Program-made: the position numbers and the translations under genes
Part shown: piece after piece, positions 55,337 to 64,000 of the stretch
Numbering within the stretch: position 1 is the first letter of the stretch
How the letters are laid out: every line of letters begins with the position of its first letter
Assembly: GCA_002706765.1 (NCBI GenBank)
Contig: PAJV01000062.1
Coordinates: forward strand, 1-64,000
DNA length: 64,000 bases
Direction of reading: 5' to 3'
Source: Gimesia sp.
GTDB taxonomy: Bacteria; Planctomycetota; Planctomycetia; Planctomycetales; Planctomycetaceae
Notes under the pieces: model-generated
Told to the model about the DNA's origin: nothing
Databases searched by the model: none
What the model saw: only the letters and a program-made list of their open reading frames with translations

Positions 55337-55873
55337 ATGACTGTCTCACTACCGCTGTCAGGTCAAAGGTTTCTTCTCTTTACAGGTGAAGACTATGAAG
55401 ACCTGGAACTCTGGTATCCCAAACTTCGCCTGGAAGAAGCAGGTGCCACAACCACACTGGCAGGTCTGGAAGCGGAAAAAACCTACCTGGGAAAGCATGG
55501 ATATCCTTCTGTCTCGGAAGTCAGCATTGATAGTATCAACTCAGCTGACTACCAGGGAGTCATCTGTGCCGGCGGTTGGATGCCCGATAAGCTCAGACGC
55601 TCCGCAAAGGTCCTCTCACTTCTCCAGGAATTCCATGAAAGCGGGAAACTGATTGCCGCCATTTGTCATGGAGGCTGGATGCCCATTTCAGCCGGAATCT
55701 ATTCCGGCGTCAAAGTGACGGGTTCACCGGGAATCAAAGACGACCTGGTGAATGCAGGTGCCATCTGGGAAGATGCCAGCGTGATCGTCGATCGCCATTT
55801 TGTCTGCAGCCGACGCCCCTCTGATCTGCCTGATTTCTGCCGGGCTATTCTGGATGTTCTGCAGGCAAATTAA
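55337..55873 (+). CDS. DJ-1/PfpI family protein
   Basis: A 178-residue class I glutamine-amidotransferase-like protein of the DJ-1/PfpI family. It has GEDYEDLELWYP near residue 17 (with the conserved Glu), the nucleophile elbow IAAICHGGWMPISA with the Cys of the catalytic site, and GVKVTGSPGIKDDLVNAGA. Members act as proteases, glyoxalase III or protein deglycases, and the sequence cannot decide between these. TGAGG lies before the ATG. It follows the small membrane protein by 42 bases, so they may be one transcript. Confidence 0.88.
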   Translation: MTVSLPLSGQRFLLFTGEDYEDLELWYPKLRLEEAGATTTLAGLEAEKTYLGKHGYPSVSEVSIDSINSADYQGVICAGGWMPDKLRRSAKVLSLLQEFHESGKLIAAICHGGWMPISAGIYSGVKVTGSPGIKDDLVNAGAIWEDASVIVDRHFVCSRRPSDLPDFCRAILDVLQAN

Positions 55874-55877
55874 CAGG

Positions 55878-58800
55878 TTATTCAAAAAGCTGCCTGGCAA
55901 GCTGCTGCACTTCTGCTGAGGGATGGGTCTTCAGTTGCTGCTGCAGTTCGGCATCGATCAGTTTTCCTGTGCGCGGCTGTTGTTGAATGGCCTTCAACAA
56001 GGCCATCGCGCGGGAATCCGTTCTGATCAATGCCTGCAACGCAATCTTCAGATTACGGGCGGTCAATGCAGGCAGTGATTCGATCAGATCATCAGTTGCT
56101 GCTGACACATCGACATCACCGATCCCACTGACGGCTCCCATCTGCAGTTCTGGATGACTGGCATCATGCAGATACCGCTTTAACTGTTTCTGACAGGCGG
56201 CATAATCCAGCATGGCAATCATCCGCAGCGCATCATAACGGGTTCCCCCTTTCACATCGGGATCATCGGCCATCTTGACGGCCCGCTGGAGTGCCTGCTC
56301 CCATCGGACCGTCAATTCCGGCTTGTCTTTGAGTAGCGAATCGAGTTTGCTGCGAGGCCAGTCGCTGGCGATCGTAATTCCATTGATCACTCCACCGCCG
56401 ATAACCACCGCCTGCCAGCATTGCAGCGGTTCACCCTGCTCCGGCAGAGACGCAGCCAGCAGACGCAACAGTTCGTCTGACTGATTTCGTTTTCCGACGG
56501 CGATCGCAGTACGCCAGATCTCGGGAATATTGCGATATTCATCCGGCGTTCCCACTTTGACATCAGCGACCAGGGTTTTGATCTTTACGACGGGATCTGT
56601 CTCTTCTGTTTTGGCAGTTTTCTCACCCGGCAGGACCGGCACCGCTATATTTTGATTTTCCGTAGCGGCACTGGTCAATGAGATTTCTGAAAGAAAGATC
56701 CAGCCCTGCTTCCCCTTAAAGTCGAGGCGAACAAACTGCGCCCGCTGTTCCGGTATGTTGATGACGATTGTCCGTCGATCGATTTCATACAGCCCGAGGC
56801 CATCGGCACTGTCATCGAAAGCGGAAAATTGATGAGGATTCCCATACTCTTGATTGTTATTGCTGAAAGCTAACTGAATTGAGGAAGGGGCGTGAATTGC
56901 CCCCGGCTCATGATTGACACCATAGACAACTCTCAAAGCGTTGACAGGCATTTTTCGCTGCAGATCAATCACGAGGCGCGGCTGAGGCTCTGTTCCCGCA
57001 AAGCGAAACCCGACCCACTGACCATCATTAAATCGCGTCGACCCCGTAGAATGATTCACCAGTTTTAATTTCTGGGAATCATCCGGGTAATTTGCATCCG
57101 GTTTGACGGCTCCTGTGTAAGCGTATTTCAAAGGTGCGCTGTGTTCCTGCAGAAATACCAGCAGATCCGCCATCGCTGCCGGTGAAACTTCTCGTTCGAG
57201 ACCTTCAGGCATCAGAGACTTCCCACTGTTAATCAATTCATCCAGTTGCGCTCTGAGAATGGTCTGCACCTTACCCTGCTGCGCTTTCAAGGTAATGCTG
57301 TTACTCTGTTCTGACACCAGAATTCCGGTATTGATGCGACCATCGTCGGTCACTGCCAGATACGATGCGTAACGACCATCGACTGCTTTGTTCGGGTCAA
57401 GAATGGAAGTCAGCAGAAATGACTTCGACTGATCGGTCAACGCAGCCAGGTCAGGTCCGACGACATGCCCCTTTCCATTCAGACGATGGCAGCTGGCACA
57501 TTGTTTTTCAAATACCCGGCTGCCTCGCTCGACATTTCCCTGCTTTAAATCGATCGATGTGTACTGCTTCAGGACCGCTTCTCGACTGGCACTGGTGGCG
57601 ACGGAAAACAATTTTCGCGCACGCTGTTTAATCTTTTCATTATTATGATCGATCAGAGTCTGACGGTTTGTTAAATCGATCTGGGCAGGTTGAATGACCT
57701 TCTGCTCAATCTTGTTTAACAGCTCCAGAGTCAATGATTCACGCCCCAGTAACTGACTGATGACCTCAGCCTGTAATACAGGCGTAAATTGTTTCCAGTT
57801 ATTGAATACCAGCTCTGTCGCGGCTGGACTCTGCGACTTGATCAGACTTTTCAAGGCAGCCATCTGGATGTTTAAGGCTGTTTGAGGTGTTAACAACTCG
57901 GAAACCAGCTCAAGGCTGTGCTGGCTTTGATCCACCGTCAACACAAACTGTAATGCTGCAATCCGTACAGGCTCTGGTTGTTCCGGATCAGAAACCTGTG
58001 CGCCTGCGAGACTGACGAGTTGTTTCAATTGCGCCCCCAGTTTCTCAACCTGCGAACTGTCACGACTCTGCATTGCTTCGGCCAGTTCTGTTAATGCCAA
58101 CCACTCCCAGGCTTCCGTTTTTTGATCTTGAATAACATGCACTGAAAAAGCGCTGGAAACCTGTTTCAATAATCCAGGATCCCGGGTCGCAACCGCCATT
58201 GTCAGCAATGAATGAAACATCGGTAACAATTGCGGTTTCTCTGATATTCGGGGAAGCAGACTGACCAGGGCCGGCCCCAAACGCGCTGGATCAAAACTGG
58301 TCAATACGGCTGACCTGATATAGACATTCTCCGAATTTCGCTCCAGCAGTTGCAGCAGAGCGTTGGTTGTGGCATCGCCTTTCAGATACCCCAGTGTGTA
58401 AGCCAGCTGAAGCTGCACCGGAAGTTCCTGCTCCTGGCCAGCTTGTCTGAGTACTGCCTTCGCCAGCGGTTTTGATTGCTCGAGAAAGGGTTCGGCTAAT
58501 CGTAGTGCTTCTCTACGCACACCCGGATGTGGATCGTCAATTCGAGGCAGCAGTATGTCAGGAGTCAACGCCTGCAGTCCGTCCAGGGTGCACAATGCCT
58601 GTAACCGGGATTGAGCTGACTTCCCTTCACTGGCAATCTCTGCCAGGAAGGGCGTGACTTTGAGATCAGCCCGCAAGACCAGTTCCTGCTGAATCATATC
58701 ACGCAGCGTTCCATTCTCACTGTTGAGCAATTGAGCCAGCTCTGGCGCAGGCATCTGTTTTAAATTGGGAAGGCGCCGATACGGTTGATCTTTCGCAGTA

Positions 58801-61313
58801 ATCCGATAAATTCTGCCACGCGTCTCGCCGGCACGCACGTTTAATTTCTGCACTGCTTCTGGAGACAGAAACTTGGGGTGCTCAATCAGATATCGGTACA
58901 TGTCCACAATCAGCAGTGAACCATCCGGGGCCGTTCTCGCCTGGACGGGTCGAAACCAGTTGTCTGTGGATGTCAAAAAATCCCGTTCCTGTTCTTCATC
59001 TGCCCGCAAACCCGAAAATGTGACTCCTTCTGGTTTCACGACCAGGCGATGCACCAGCTGATTGACGGGTTCACAGACAAACGCATTTCCATAAAATGTT
59101 CTTCCCAGTTGATGATCCCGATACAGTCCCAGACCGCAGGCAGACGTCGGACGGCCCCGCTGTCCACTCAAGTGAAATTGCACCAGTTCTCCCACCGGAA
59201 ACAACTGGTTTGCATTTTCCCCTTGAGGAATCGAAACTTCCGGGGGCGGCGAACTCACAAAAGGATTTTTCTGGAAATAGGATTCCTGGACCGGGTAGTG
59301 CACACACAATGTCCCATTCCGGCAGCCAAACCAGTTGCCCCAGTCATCACGCACACGCCCTTGTTGAGTGCGGCCGCTCACCGGTTCCAGGACGCCGGTC
59401 TCAGGTTGAAATCGAAAATCCCGGTTGGTCACGTTAACAGTCTGCCCGTTGAAGGATTGAATGACACCGCCAAACAACCCACCCGATGCATAGACCCAGT
59501 TATCGAGTCCGGGCACCAGACTATTGACCCGCGCCTGATAATTATGCGTTGCGAAACCCGTCAGAATCGTCTTTTGAAGATCGGCTTTCCCATCACCGGT
59601 GGTATCTTCTGCATAGATCACATCCGGCGCCGTACAGACGAGAATGCCCTGTTTCCAGACCATCAATCCTGTCGGAAAAGCCAACCCTTCCAGAAACACA
59701 GTGGCCTTGTCATACCGGCCATCCTGATCCAGATCTTCCAGATACTTCACCACTCCACCCGGCTTGTAATTTCCATCCATGCCCGCTGGATAATCTCGCA
59801 TTTCCACAACCCATAGTTTACCATCCGGACCAAATTCCACCGCCACCGGATCTATTACCAAAGGTTCTGACGCGACGACTTCTACTTTCAGATCGTCTGC
59901 CAGATTCATACGGGAAATGGATTCCGCGGGAGTCAAAGGCCGTTTGCCTCCGGTACGACTGATATCCTCAGTTGCCTGGAAAGAATCAGGGATCTGCCGG
60001 GAAACAACATCCCGTATTTTTTTCTCCAGTCCAGGGGCGAAGGGGCCAGGCAGATCGTACCACACCATGGCGTTTTTCCCTTCATAGCCGCCTTGCTGTA
60101 AAACCCGTTCTGACGGGATGTAACAGGGAACATCATTCGCATAGGAAGTTACCCAGACTTTCGCACCATGTTTTTGTTTGATTGCCAGTGAGTAATCGAC
60201 GACCACTTCACCGCCGAGAAAGACCATTGCCAGATCATCACCAAAGGACCAGGTCTTGATCGGATACACAACCTCATCTGTTAACGCTTCGCCCCGTTTC
60301 AATCGGTCCAGATTTTTTTTTGCATGGTATCCGGTGATCCCCGATTTGCTGGCACGTTGCTTCCACTCTTCCTCATTGGGTAGATCCGCCAGGGGCAGAT
60401 TGATTTCTTTGCTTTTCGCTGTGAGATTTCCGGAAATGGCTGTGAGACCGGTTTTCAGACGTTGTTGTACGCCTGCAGCAACAGCCTGTCCGTTCACCCG
60501 CGCAGCCCCCTGATCATCACCTCGAAACTTGGGATTCTGATCCGCCCCACAACCGATCACGACCATTGCCATACAGCCGGGTAGATCTGCTTCGATTTCC
60601 TCGACCGCACAGCCGGCCCAGTCGCCGGACATGAAAGGCACACCTCCCAACGTAGTACAATGACAGGCATATCCAACCAGAATCGCCCGTGATTTACCTT
60701 CCGGACTTTTCACGCGTAAAATCGGCAGGTCATAGTCGGTGGGGCCGGTGATGTTTCTACGGTTTTTCGCAAAAGTGGCTGTTCCGATCCCCCATTCAAG
60801 TAATGCCGGCTGTGCATCTTGGATCGCCTGTTGAGCAACGATTGTTAATTTTTGAATCAGGTCGCCGGTATACCGATCCACGACTGCCTGTTCTGAGTGG
60901 GAAAGATCCTTTGTGTAAATATTAGGAAGCACTCCCGTGAGCATGGGCGCCGCGTGCGTGTGTGTCGAACAGACAACCACGTTGGCGGGTGTGATCTCGT
61001 GTTGTTCTTTCAGATGAGCGACAACGGCTTTCGTCAAAGATGCTGGCACACCACAATTTTCAACCGAGATCAGGACGTACGGTTGTCTCTGATGATCCAG
61101 GACAGCGATCGCTCGTGCCCAGAGAGGCTGCTCGACCTGATTGATTAAATCCGTGCCCCTAGATGCATATCCATTCAGGAGCACGGGATAATCAGGAGTA
61201 ATATTGATTTTTGCCACACCAACCTGACACGATTTATCAAATTCAGCATGGCAGTTGGAAAAAGAAAAAAACAGAACGATGAGCGACAGTAACAAATGGG
61301 TAAGATGATGCAT
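55878..61313 (-). CDS. Giant ceramidase-like / PVC dehydrogenase / cytochrome c fusion protein
   Basis: An 1811-residue exported protein. Order: signal peptide (about 1-23); a neutral-ceramidase-like domain (VGVAKINITPDYPVLLNGY, VVVCSTHTHAAPMLTG; about 30-440); a PVC-type membrane-bound dehydrogenase beta-propeller (ADDLKVEVVASEPLVIDPVA, FGPDGKLWVVEMRDYP; about 475-870); HEAT-type helical repeats (about 890-1240); a cytochrome c domain with CASCHRLNGKG (near 1271); a galactose-binding-like beta domain (about 1360-1550); and further HEAT repeats to the end. It is likely a periplasmic enzyme linking lipid or glycan cleavage to electron transfer (inference). A regulator remnant lies divergently upstream. 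Confidence 0.85.
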   Translation of the reverse strand: MHHLTHLLLSLIVLFFSFSNCHAEFDKSCQVGVAKINITPDYPVLLNGYASRGTDLINQVEQPLWARAIAVLDHQRQPYVLISVENCGVPASLTKAVVAHLKEQHEITPANVVVCSTHTHAAPMLTGVLPNIYTKDLSHSEQAVVDRYTGDLIQKLTIVAQQAIQDAQPALLEWGIGTATFAKNRRNITGPTDYDLPILRVKSPEGKSRAILVGYACHCTTLGGVPFMSGDWAGCAVEEIEADLPGCMAMVVIGCGADQNPKFRGDDQGAARVNGQAVAAGVQQRLKTGLTAISGNLTAKSKEINLPLADLPNEEEWKQRASKSGITGYHAKKNLDRLKRGEALTDEVVYPIKTWSFGDDLAMVFLGGEVVVDYSLAIKQKHGAKVWVTSYANDVPCYIPSERVLQQGGYEGKNAMVWYDLPGPFAPGLEKKIRDVVSRQIPDSFQATEDISRTGGKRPLTPAESISRMNLADDLKVEVVASEPLVIDPVAVEFGPDGKLWVVEMRDYPAGMDGNYKPGGVVKYLEDLDQDGRYDKATVFLEGLAFPTGLMVWKQGILVCTAPDVIYAEDTTGDGKADLQKTILTGFATHNYQARVNSLVPGLDNWVYASGGLFGGVIQSFNGQTVNVTNRDFRFQPETGVLEPVSGRTQQGRVRDDWGNWFGCRNGTLCVHYPVQESYFQKNPFVSSPPPEVSIPQGENANQLFPVGELVQFHLSGQRGRPTSACGLGLYRDHQLGRTFYGNAFVCEPVNQLVHRLVVKPEGVTFSGLRADEEQERDFLTSTDNWFRPVQARTAPDGSLLIVDMYRYLIEHPKFLSPEAVQKLNVRAGETRGRIYRITAKDQPYRRLPNLKQMPAPELAQLLNSENGTLRDMIQQELVLRADLKVTPFLAEIASEGKSAQSRLQALCTLDGLQALTPDILLPRIDDPHPGVRREALRLAEPFLEQSKPLAKAVLRQAGQEQELPVQLQLAYTLGYLKGDATTNALLQLLERNSENVYIRSAVLTSFDPARLGPALVSLLPRISEKPQLLPMFHSLLTMAVATRDPGLLKQVSSAFSVHVIQDQKTEAWEWLALTELAEAMQSRDSSQVEKLGAQLKQLVSLAGAQVSDPEQPEPVRIAALQFVLTVDQSQHSLELVSELLTPQTALNIQMAALKSLIKSQSPAATELVFNNWKQFTPVLQAEVISQLLGRESLTLELLNKIEQKVIQPAQIDLTNRQTLIDHNNEKIKQRARKLFSVATSASREAVLKQYTSIDLKQGNVERGSRVFEKQCASCHRLNGKGHVVGPDLAALTDQSKSFLLTSILDPNKAVDGRYASYLAVTDDGRINTGILVSEQSNSITLKAQQGKVQTILRAQLDELINSGKSLMPEGLEREVSPAAMADLLVFLQEHSAPLKYAYTGAVKPDANYPDDSQKLKLVNHSTGSTRFNDGQWVGFRFAGTEPQPRLVIDLQRKMPVNALRVVYGVNHEPGAIHAPSSIQLAFSNNNQEYGNPHQFSAFDDSADGLGLYEIDRRTIVINIPEQRAQFVRLDFKGKQGWIFLSEISLTSAATENQNIAVPVLPGEKTAKTEETDPVVKIKTLVADVKVGTPDEYRNIPEIWRTAIAVGKRNQSDELLRLLAASLPEQGEPLQCWQAVVIGGGVINGITIASDWPRSKLDSLLKDKPELTVRWEQALQRAVKMADDPDVKGGTRYDALRMIAMLDYAACQKQLKRYLHDASHPELQMGAVSGIGDVDVSAATDDLIESLPALTARNLKIALQALIRTDSRAMALLKAIQQQPRTGKLIDAELQQQLKTHPSAEVQQLARQLFE

Positions 61314-61512
61314 TAACTTCTTTCTTCATCCGATTCACTATTTTGTGAGCAGGGCATAAACTTCCAGCCATCCGCCGGGTCAAGCATCGCTTTCAAAATA
61401 ATTAGACTTCTTTAGTATCATGCAGATTTTCAGTGTACCAGTCATCTTCAGGCCTTATCAATCCAGTGATGCGACAATCTATTTCAATTTTACGACAACA
61501 GAAGACTGAGCA

Positions 61513-61842
61513 ATGAACCCTGCCCCAACTCCACAGGTCGCGATTTTTATCGAATCGTCGAAAACATTCGGGCGTGAAATTCTACAGAGAATTTCCACCT
61601 GCGCGCGTACTCTTGGCCCCTGGTTGATTTACATTGACGAATGGGGACCGCAGACGGTTTTGCCAGAGAAGATCAACAGCTGGCAGGGAGACGGTGTGAT
61701 TGCCCGGCTATTGCTGATCGATACCGATTTTACACTTGGGCAGATTGCGCAGATGGCGGGTTATTCCAGTGCTGCTTATTTGAGCGTCGTGATCAAGGAA
61801 CATGAAAACTGTACCCCTACCGAGTTTCGGCAGAAACCATAA
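61513..61842 (+). pseudogene. Internally deleted XylR/AraC-type regulator
   Basis: A 109-codon open frame that joins two ends of one gene. Residues about 1-66 (VAIFIESSKTFGREILQRIS, GPWLIYIDEWGP, GDGVIARL) are the start of a XylR-type periplasmic-binding-like sensor domain; residues about 70-109 (FTLGQIAQMAGYSSAAYLSV, TPTEFRQ) are the last helix-turn-helix of an AraC domain. Full proteins have about 380-400 residues, so about 280 are missing, removed in frame near 61705. With one half of the DNA-binding domain and no ligand pocket it is probably non-functional. Confidence 0.75.
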
Positions 61843-62014
61843 CGTGCCTGTCTGGAAACATACTTTACCATCGTGATTTTTGTCGTTTAAACCAGTCGAC
61901 CCGCATTCAGCACCCCTGTCGCTTTCACAGGAAATACCCGCTCCACTCAATCCGCTTTACAGAGAATCTACTCCAATCAGGATGACCTGGCTCGAATTGA
62001 TGTCATTCAGCCTA

Positions 62015-62043
62015 TTGACGCTTTGATTGTTTACACATAAAAT
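62015..62043 (+). promoter_or_regulatory. Sigma-70-type promoter of the MarR gene
   Basis: TTGACG (62015-62020) is followed after exactly 17 bases by TAAAAT (62038-62043), 33 bases before the MarR start codon. Both boxes are close to the consensus and the spacing is ideal. Confidence 0.65.
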
Positions 62044-62076
62044 GGTCGGATTCTGTTCCATTATTCAGGGGTCAAA

Positions 62077-62556
62077 ATGTCACACAGCAATCTGCAGCAT
62101 GAGATTAAAAAAAAGCAACCTTTTGACTCATTGGAGCAGGCGGCCATTCTGAATATTCTGAGGACCAGCGATGTCTTCCACAATCAGTTTGGCAGACTCT
62201 TCAGGGAATACAGCTTAACCCCCTCACAATACAACGTATTGCGCATCTTGCGGGGAGAAGGCAAACCGATGCCTTCACTCGAAATAGCAAACCGTATGGT
62301 TCAGGTGGTCCCTGCGATCACAGGGTTACTCGATCGGCTTCAGGCACAGGATTTGATAAAACGTAATCGCTGTACTGAAGATCGACGAGTCGTTTATATC
62401 GAAATCACCCCCAAAGCCCTGAAGTTATTAAAAGAGATTGATAAACCCGATCTGGATCTGCATCGTAAACTGATTGGTCACCTCAGTGCGTCTGAACTCA
62501 AAGAACTGTCCCGCTTGTTGGAAAAAGCCAGAACTTCATTGATTAGCAGCCCCTGA
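62077..62556 (+). CDS. MarR-family transcriptional regulator
   Basis: A 159-residue regulator with the winged-helix core: YSLTPSQYNVLRILRGEG, PSLEIANRMVQVVPAITGLLDRL (recognition helix), and the wing IKRNRCTEDRRVVYIEITPKA with the conserved D-x-R. Terminal helices form the dimer. MarR proteins usually repress their own promoter and a nearby gene and respond to phenolic or oxidative signals; there is no obvious partner gene here. Its promoter is visible upstream. Confidence 0.92.
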   Translation: MSHSNLQHEIKKKQPFDSLEQAAILNILRTSDVFHNQFGRLFREYSLTPSQYNVLRILRGEGKPMPSLEIANRMVQVVPAITGLLDRLQAQDLIKRNRCTEDRRVVYIEITPKALKLLKEIDKPDLDLHRKLIGHLSASELKELSRLLEKARTSLISSP

Positions 62557-63125
62557 TCTCTGCTCAATCAACCAACTTTCTGAACTTTATCAATTCTCGA
62601 AGTGATAGAAATCTTCTCCCGGGAATCAGCACGATATCGGTTCCCTGATGCGAACCTGCTTTTGTTTTCATAATCTATTTAAGTAATGAAAACAGAAATC
62701 TGGATCGCGTCACATTTAACCATAGCGTCTCTCAATCTATTATTCTCGGTCCAAATGGCCATGGAGACGCTACAGTAAAACTGGGTAGAGTCTGGCGATG
62801 GCGATCTACTTAATCACTACCTTGAGACAGCTCGCATCCTGATTTCAGCCCTTTCCAGCAAAGAATCTCTCTTGAGAGCCTGGAACTGGTTTCCCAACTG
62901 TAATGTTTTTCAATTGATTATTAGATACTCTTGTCAGACTTAGTGAATATTTTTATTTCATTCGAGTACGAGGTTGAGTAAATTGATTTTAGACGGTTCT
63001 CTAATTTAGAAACATAAAATGACCCGTAACTAGTTATGAAGGTCTATAAGCCACCAGACAAGATCCATAAGTCCACTAAACAACTGACAAGCAACCACTC
63101 AGAAGCCTCCCTGAGGAAGTGATTT
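62557..63125 (+). other. Gene-free 569 bp upstream of the sigma factor gene
   Basis: It holds copy C of the dispersed hairpin repeat (62695-62796). The rest is AT-rich and must contain the sigma factor promoter, but no convincing -35/-10 pair could be fixed. TGAGGAAG before 63126 is the ribosome-binding site. Confidence 0.5.
62695..62796 (-). repeat. Dispersed hairpin repeat, copy C
   Basis: This is the 102-bp element of 13386-13487 in the opposite direction, about 80% identical without gaps. The inverted repeat AGCGTCTC (62723-62730) and GAGACGCT (62764-62771) is kept exactly, as is the block around TAGATTGAGAGACGCTATG. Conservation of the stem in both copies suggests the structure matters. 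Confidence 0.8.
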
Positions 63126-63740
63126 ATGAAGTACAGCCCCGATTGGCCTTCGACTCATGTCACTCTTCTGAATCGAGTCCGATTCCAGACCGATTCCGAA
63201 GCATGGAGAGAATTCGTTCGCATCTATGGGCCTCTCATCTACAATTATTGTCGAAAGCTCCATCTCAAAGACTGCGATGCTGAAGATGTATGCCAGGAAG
63301 TATTTCGACAGATCAGCACGTCCTTACCCTCATTTGAATACAATCGGAAGCTGGGACGGTTTCGCTCCTGGCTGGGAACGGTGACCTACCACGAAATCTG
63401 TCGTTTTTTCAAGAAAAACAAAAAATTTCAGAATCAGATGGGAACACCAGGTATTCAGGATGAGATCTATGAGCAGGCAGGCGAATCCGACGCCGTCTGG
63501 TCTGATGAATTCTGCAGTCATATTTTCACAACAGCCTTAAATAATATTCAACCGCTGTTTGATGATCAGACCTGGAAAGCATTTGAACTGACCTGGATCG
63601 ATGATGTAGGAGCTCAGCTGGCTGCAGAAAAACTGAAGAGGGAAATATCCTGGGTATATAAGGCAAAATTTGTTGTACAGAAAAAACTGAAAGAGGAGAT
63701 CCAGCGACTCTCATTTGACAGTATCATATTTCAAAAGTGA
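63126..63740 (+). CDS. ECF-type RNA polymerase sigma factor
   Basis: A 204-residue sigma-70 family protein. Region 2 is seen in FVRIYGPLIYNYCRKLHLKD, DAEDVCQEVFRQI and RFRSWLGTVTYHEICRFFKK; region 4 lies in the C-terminal third (TWIDDVGAQLAAEKL, ISWVYKAKFVVQKKLKEEI). This is the planctomycete ECF type found beside Ser/Thr kinase genes. The next gene, starting 18 bases after the stop, begins with a zinc-finger anti-sigma-like motif, so the two probably form a signalling pair. Confidence 0.9.
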   Translation: MKYSPDWPSTHVTLLNRVRFQTDSEAWREFVRIYGPLIYNYCRKLHLKDCDAEDVCQEVFRQISTSLPSFEYNRKLGRFRSWLGTVTYHEICRFFKKNKKFQNQMGTPGIQDEIYEQAGESDAVWSDEFCSHIFTTALNNIQPLFDDQTWKAFELTWIDDVGAQLAAEKLKREISWVYKAKFVVQKKLKEEIQRLSFDSIIFQK

Positions 63741-63758
63741 AGTTTTTTTGGGCCATTT

Positions 63759-64000
63759 ATGCAAAAGTGTCTTTCCGACAGCCAGATTATTCATTATCTG
63801 CGCAACGAGCTGGTTGAACCTGAAAATCAGCACGTCAAGGAACATCTGTGTCAATGCGCAAGTTGTCAGAAGCGAACTGAGTTCTTCTCAGAAGATTCAG
63901 AGTTGAAGAGTTGGCAGAAATACCAGCCACGGCAAGATGATATCGGGGCTTCCAATCAGCAACCTTTTTCGGAACAACAACTGGAACGTATCTACAACTC
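63759..64000 (+). CDS. Zinc-finger anti-sigma/Ser-Thr kinase-like protein, N-terminal part
   Basis: An open frame from the ATG at 63759 runs off the window's end with 80 codons visible. It has QIIHYLRNELVEPENQHV, then KEHLCQCASCQKRTEFF, the H-x3-C-x2-C zinc-binding pattern of zf-HC2 anti-sigma domains. In planctomycetes this domain often precedes a Ser/Thr kinase domain, in genes right after an ECF sigma factor. The kinase part is not in the window, so that is an inference; a plain anti-sigma factor is the alternative. Confidence 0.7.
   Translation, partial: MQKCLSDSQIIHYLRNELVEPENQHVKEHLCQCASCQKRTEFFSEDSELKSWQKYQPRQDDIGASNQQPFSEQQLERIYN

Overview
The window reads as chromosomal DNA of a planctomycete, most like Gimesia or a close relative (my inference; I could not search). 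The family-level signs are strong: a DUF1549/DUF1553 planctomycete cytochrome c protein followed by a DUF1501 protein, a DUF1559 pseudopilin-like protein with its lipoprotein partner, a very large PVC-type dehydrogenase/cytochrome c protein, a prenyltransferase-repeat protein, an ECF sigma factor followed by what looks like a zinc-finger Ser/Thr kinase, and the MoxR/VWA pair. No rRNA, tRNA, CRISPR array or intact insertion sequence was seen.

Layout. 0-6.7 kb: a secreted repeat protein, then a minus-strand operon DUF1549/1553 - DUF1501 - esterase. 7-13.3 kb: DUF1559 protein and lipoprotein, an ABC exporter, a di-haem cytochrome c peroxidase with a clear terminator, and a ZIP metal transporter. 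13.5-17.8 kb: metal P-type ATPase, a secreted hydrolase and a divergent beta-lactamase-family hydrolase. 18.2-24.5 kb: a tightly coupled respiratory operon encoding a cytochrome caa3 oxidase and a bc complex, followed by an FMN glutamate-synthase-like protein. 26.3-29.4 kb: a Y-family DNA polymerase coupled to a small protein that looks like a divergent SRAP (HMCES/YedK) factor, then a solute-binding lipoprotein coupled to a macro-domain protein. 29.5-33.6 kb: a possible hemerythrin-like protein, a SABATH-type methyltransferase, MsrB and SelO.

33.7-36.8 kb: a GntR-ABC ATPase-permease operon with a readable promoter and operator. 36.9-38.7 kb: a SelA-like PLP enzyme flanked by two gene remnants. 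39-42.1 kb: MoxR ATPase and VWA protein. 42.1-43.4 kb: a gene-free stretch full of repeats, including a perfect 25-bp-stem hairpin. 43.4-49.6 kb: two coupled membrane proteins and a large LamG/glycosidase-like secreted protein. 49.9-53.8 kb: a three-gene glucosylglycerate-type compatible-solute cluster. 53.8-61.3 kb: small stress-type proteins and an 1811-residue ceramidase/dehydrogenase/cytochrome c fusion. 61.5-64 kb: an internally deleted XylR-type regulator, a MarR regulator, an ECF sigma factor and the start of a kinase-like gene.

The most interesting items are the polymerase/SRAP-like pair, the respiratory supercomplex operon, a dispersed 100-bp hairpin repeat present three times, and several gene remnants that show ongoing local decay. 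Gene functions come from motif recognition by eye; start codons were moved from the longest open frame where ribosome-binding sites, signal peptides or overlaps favoured another start.
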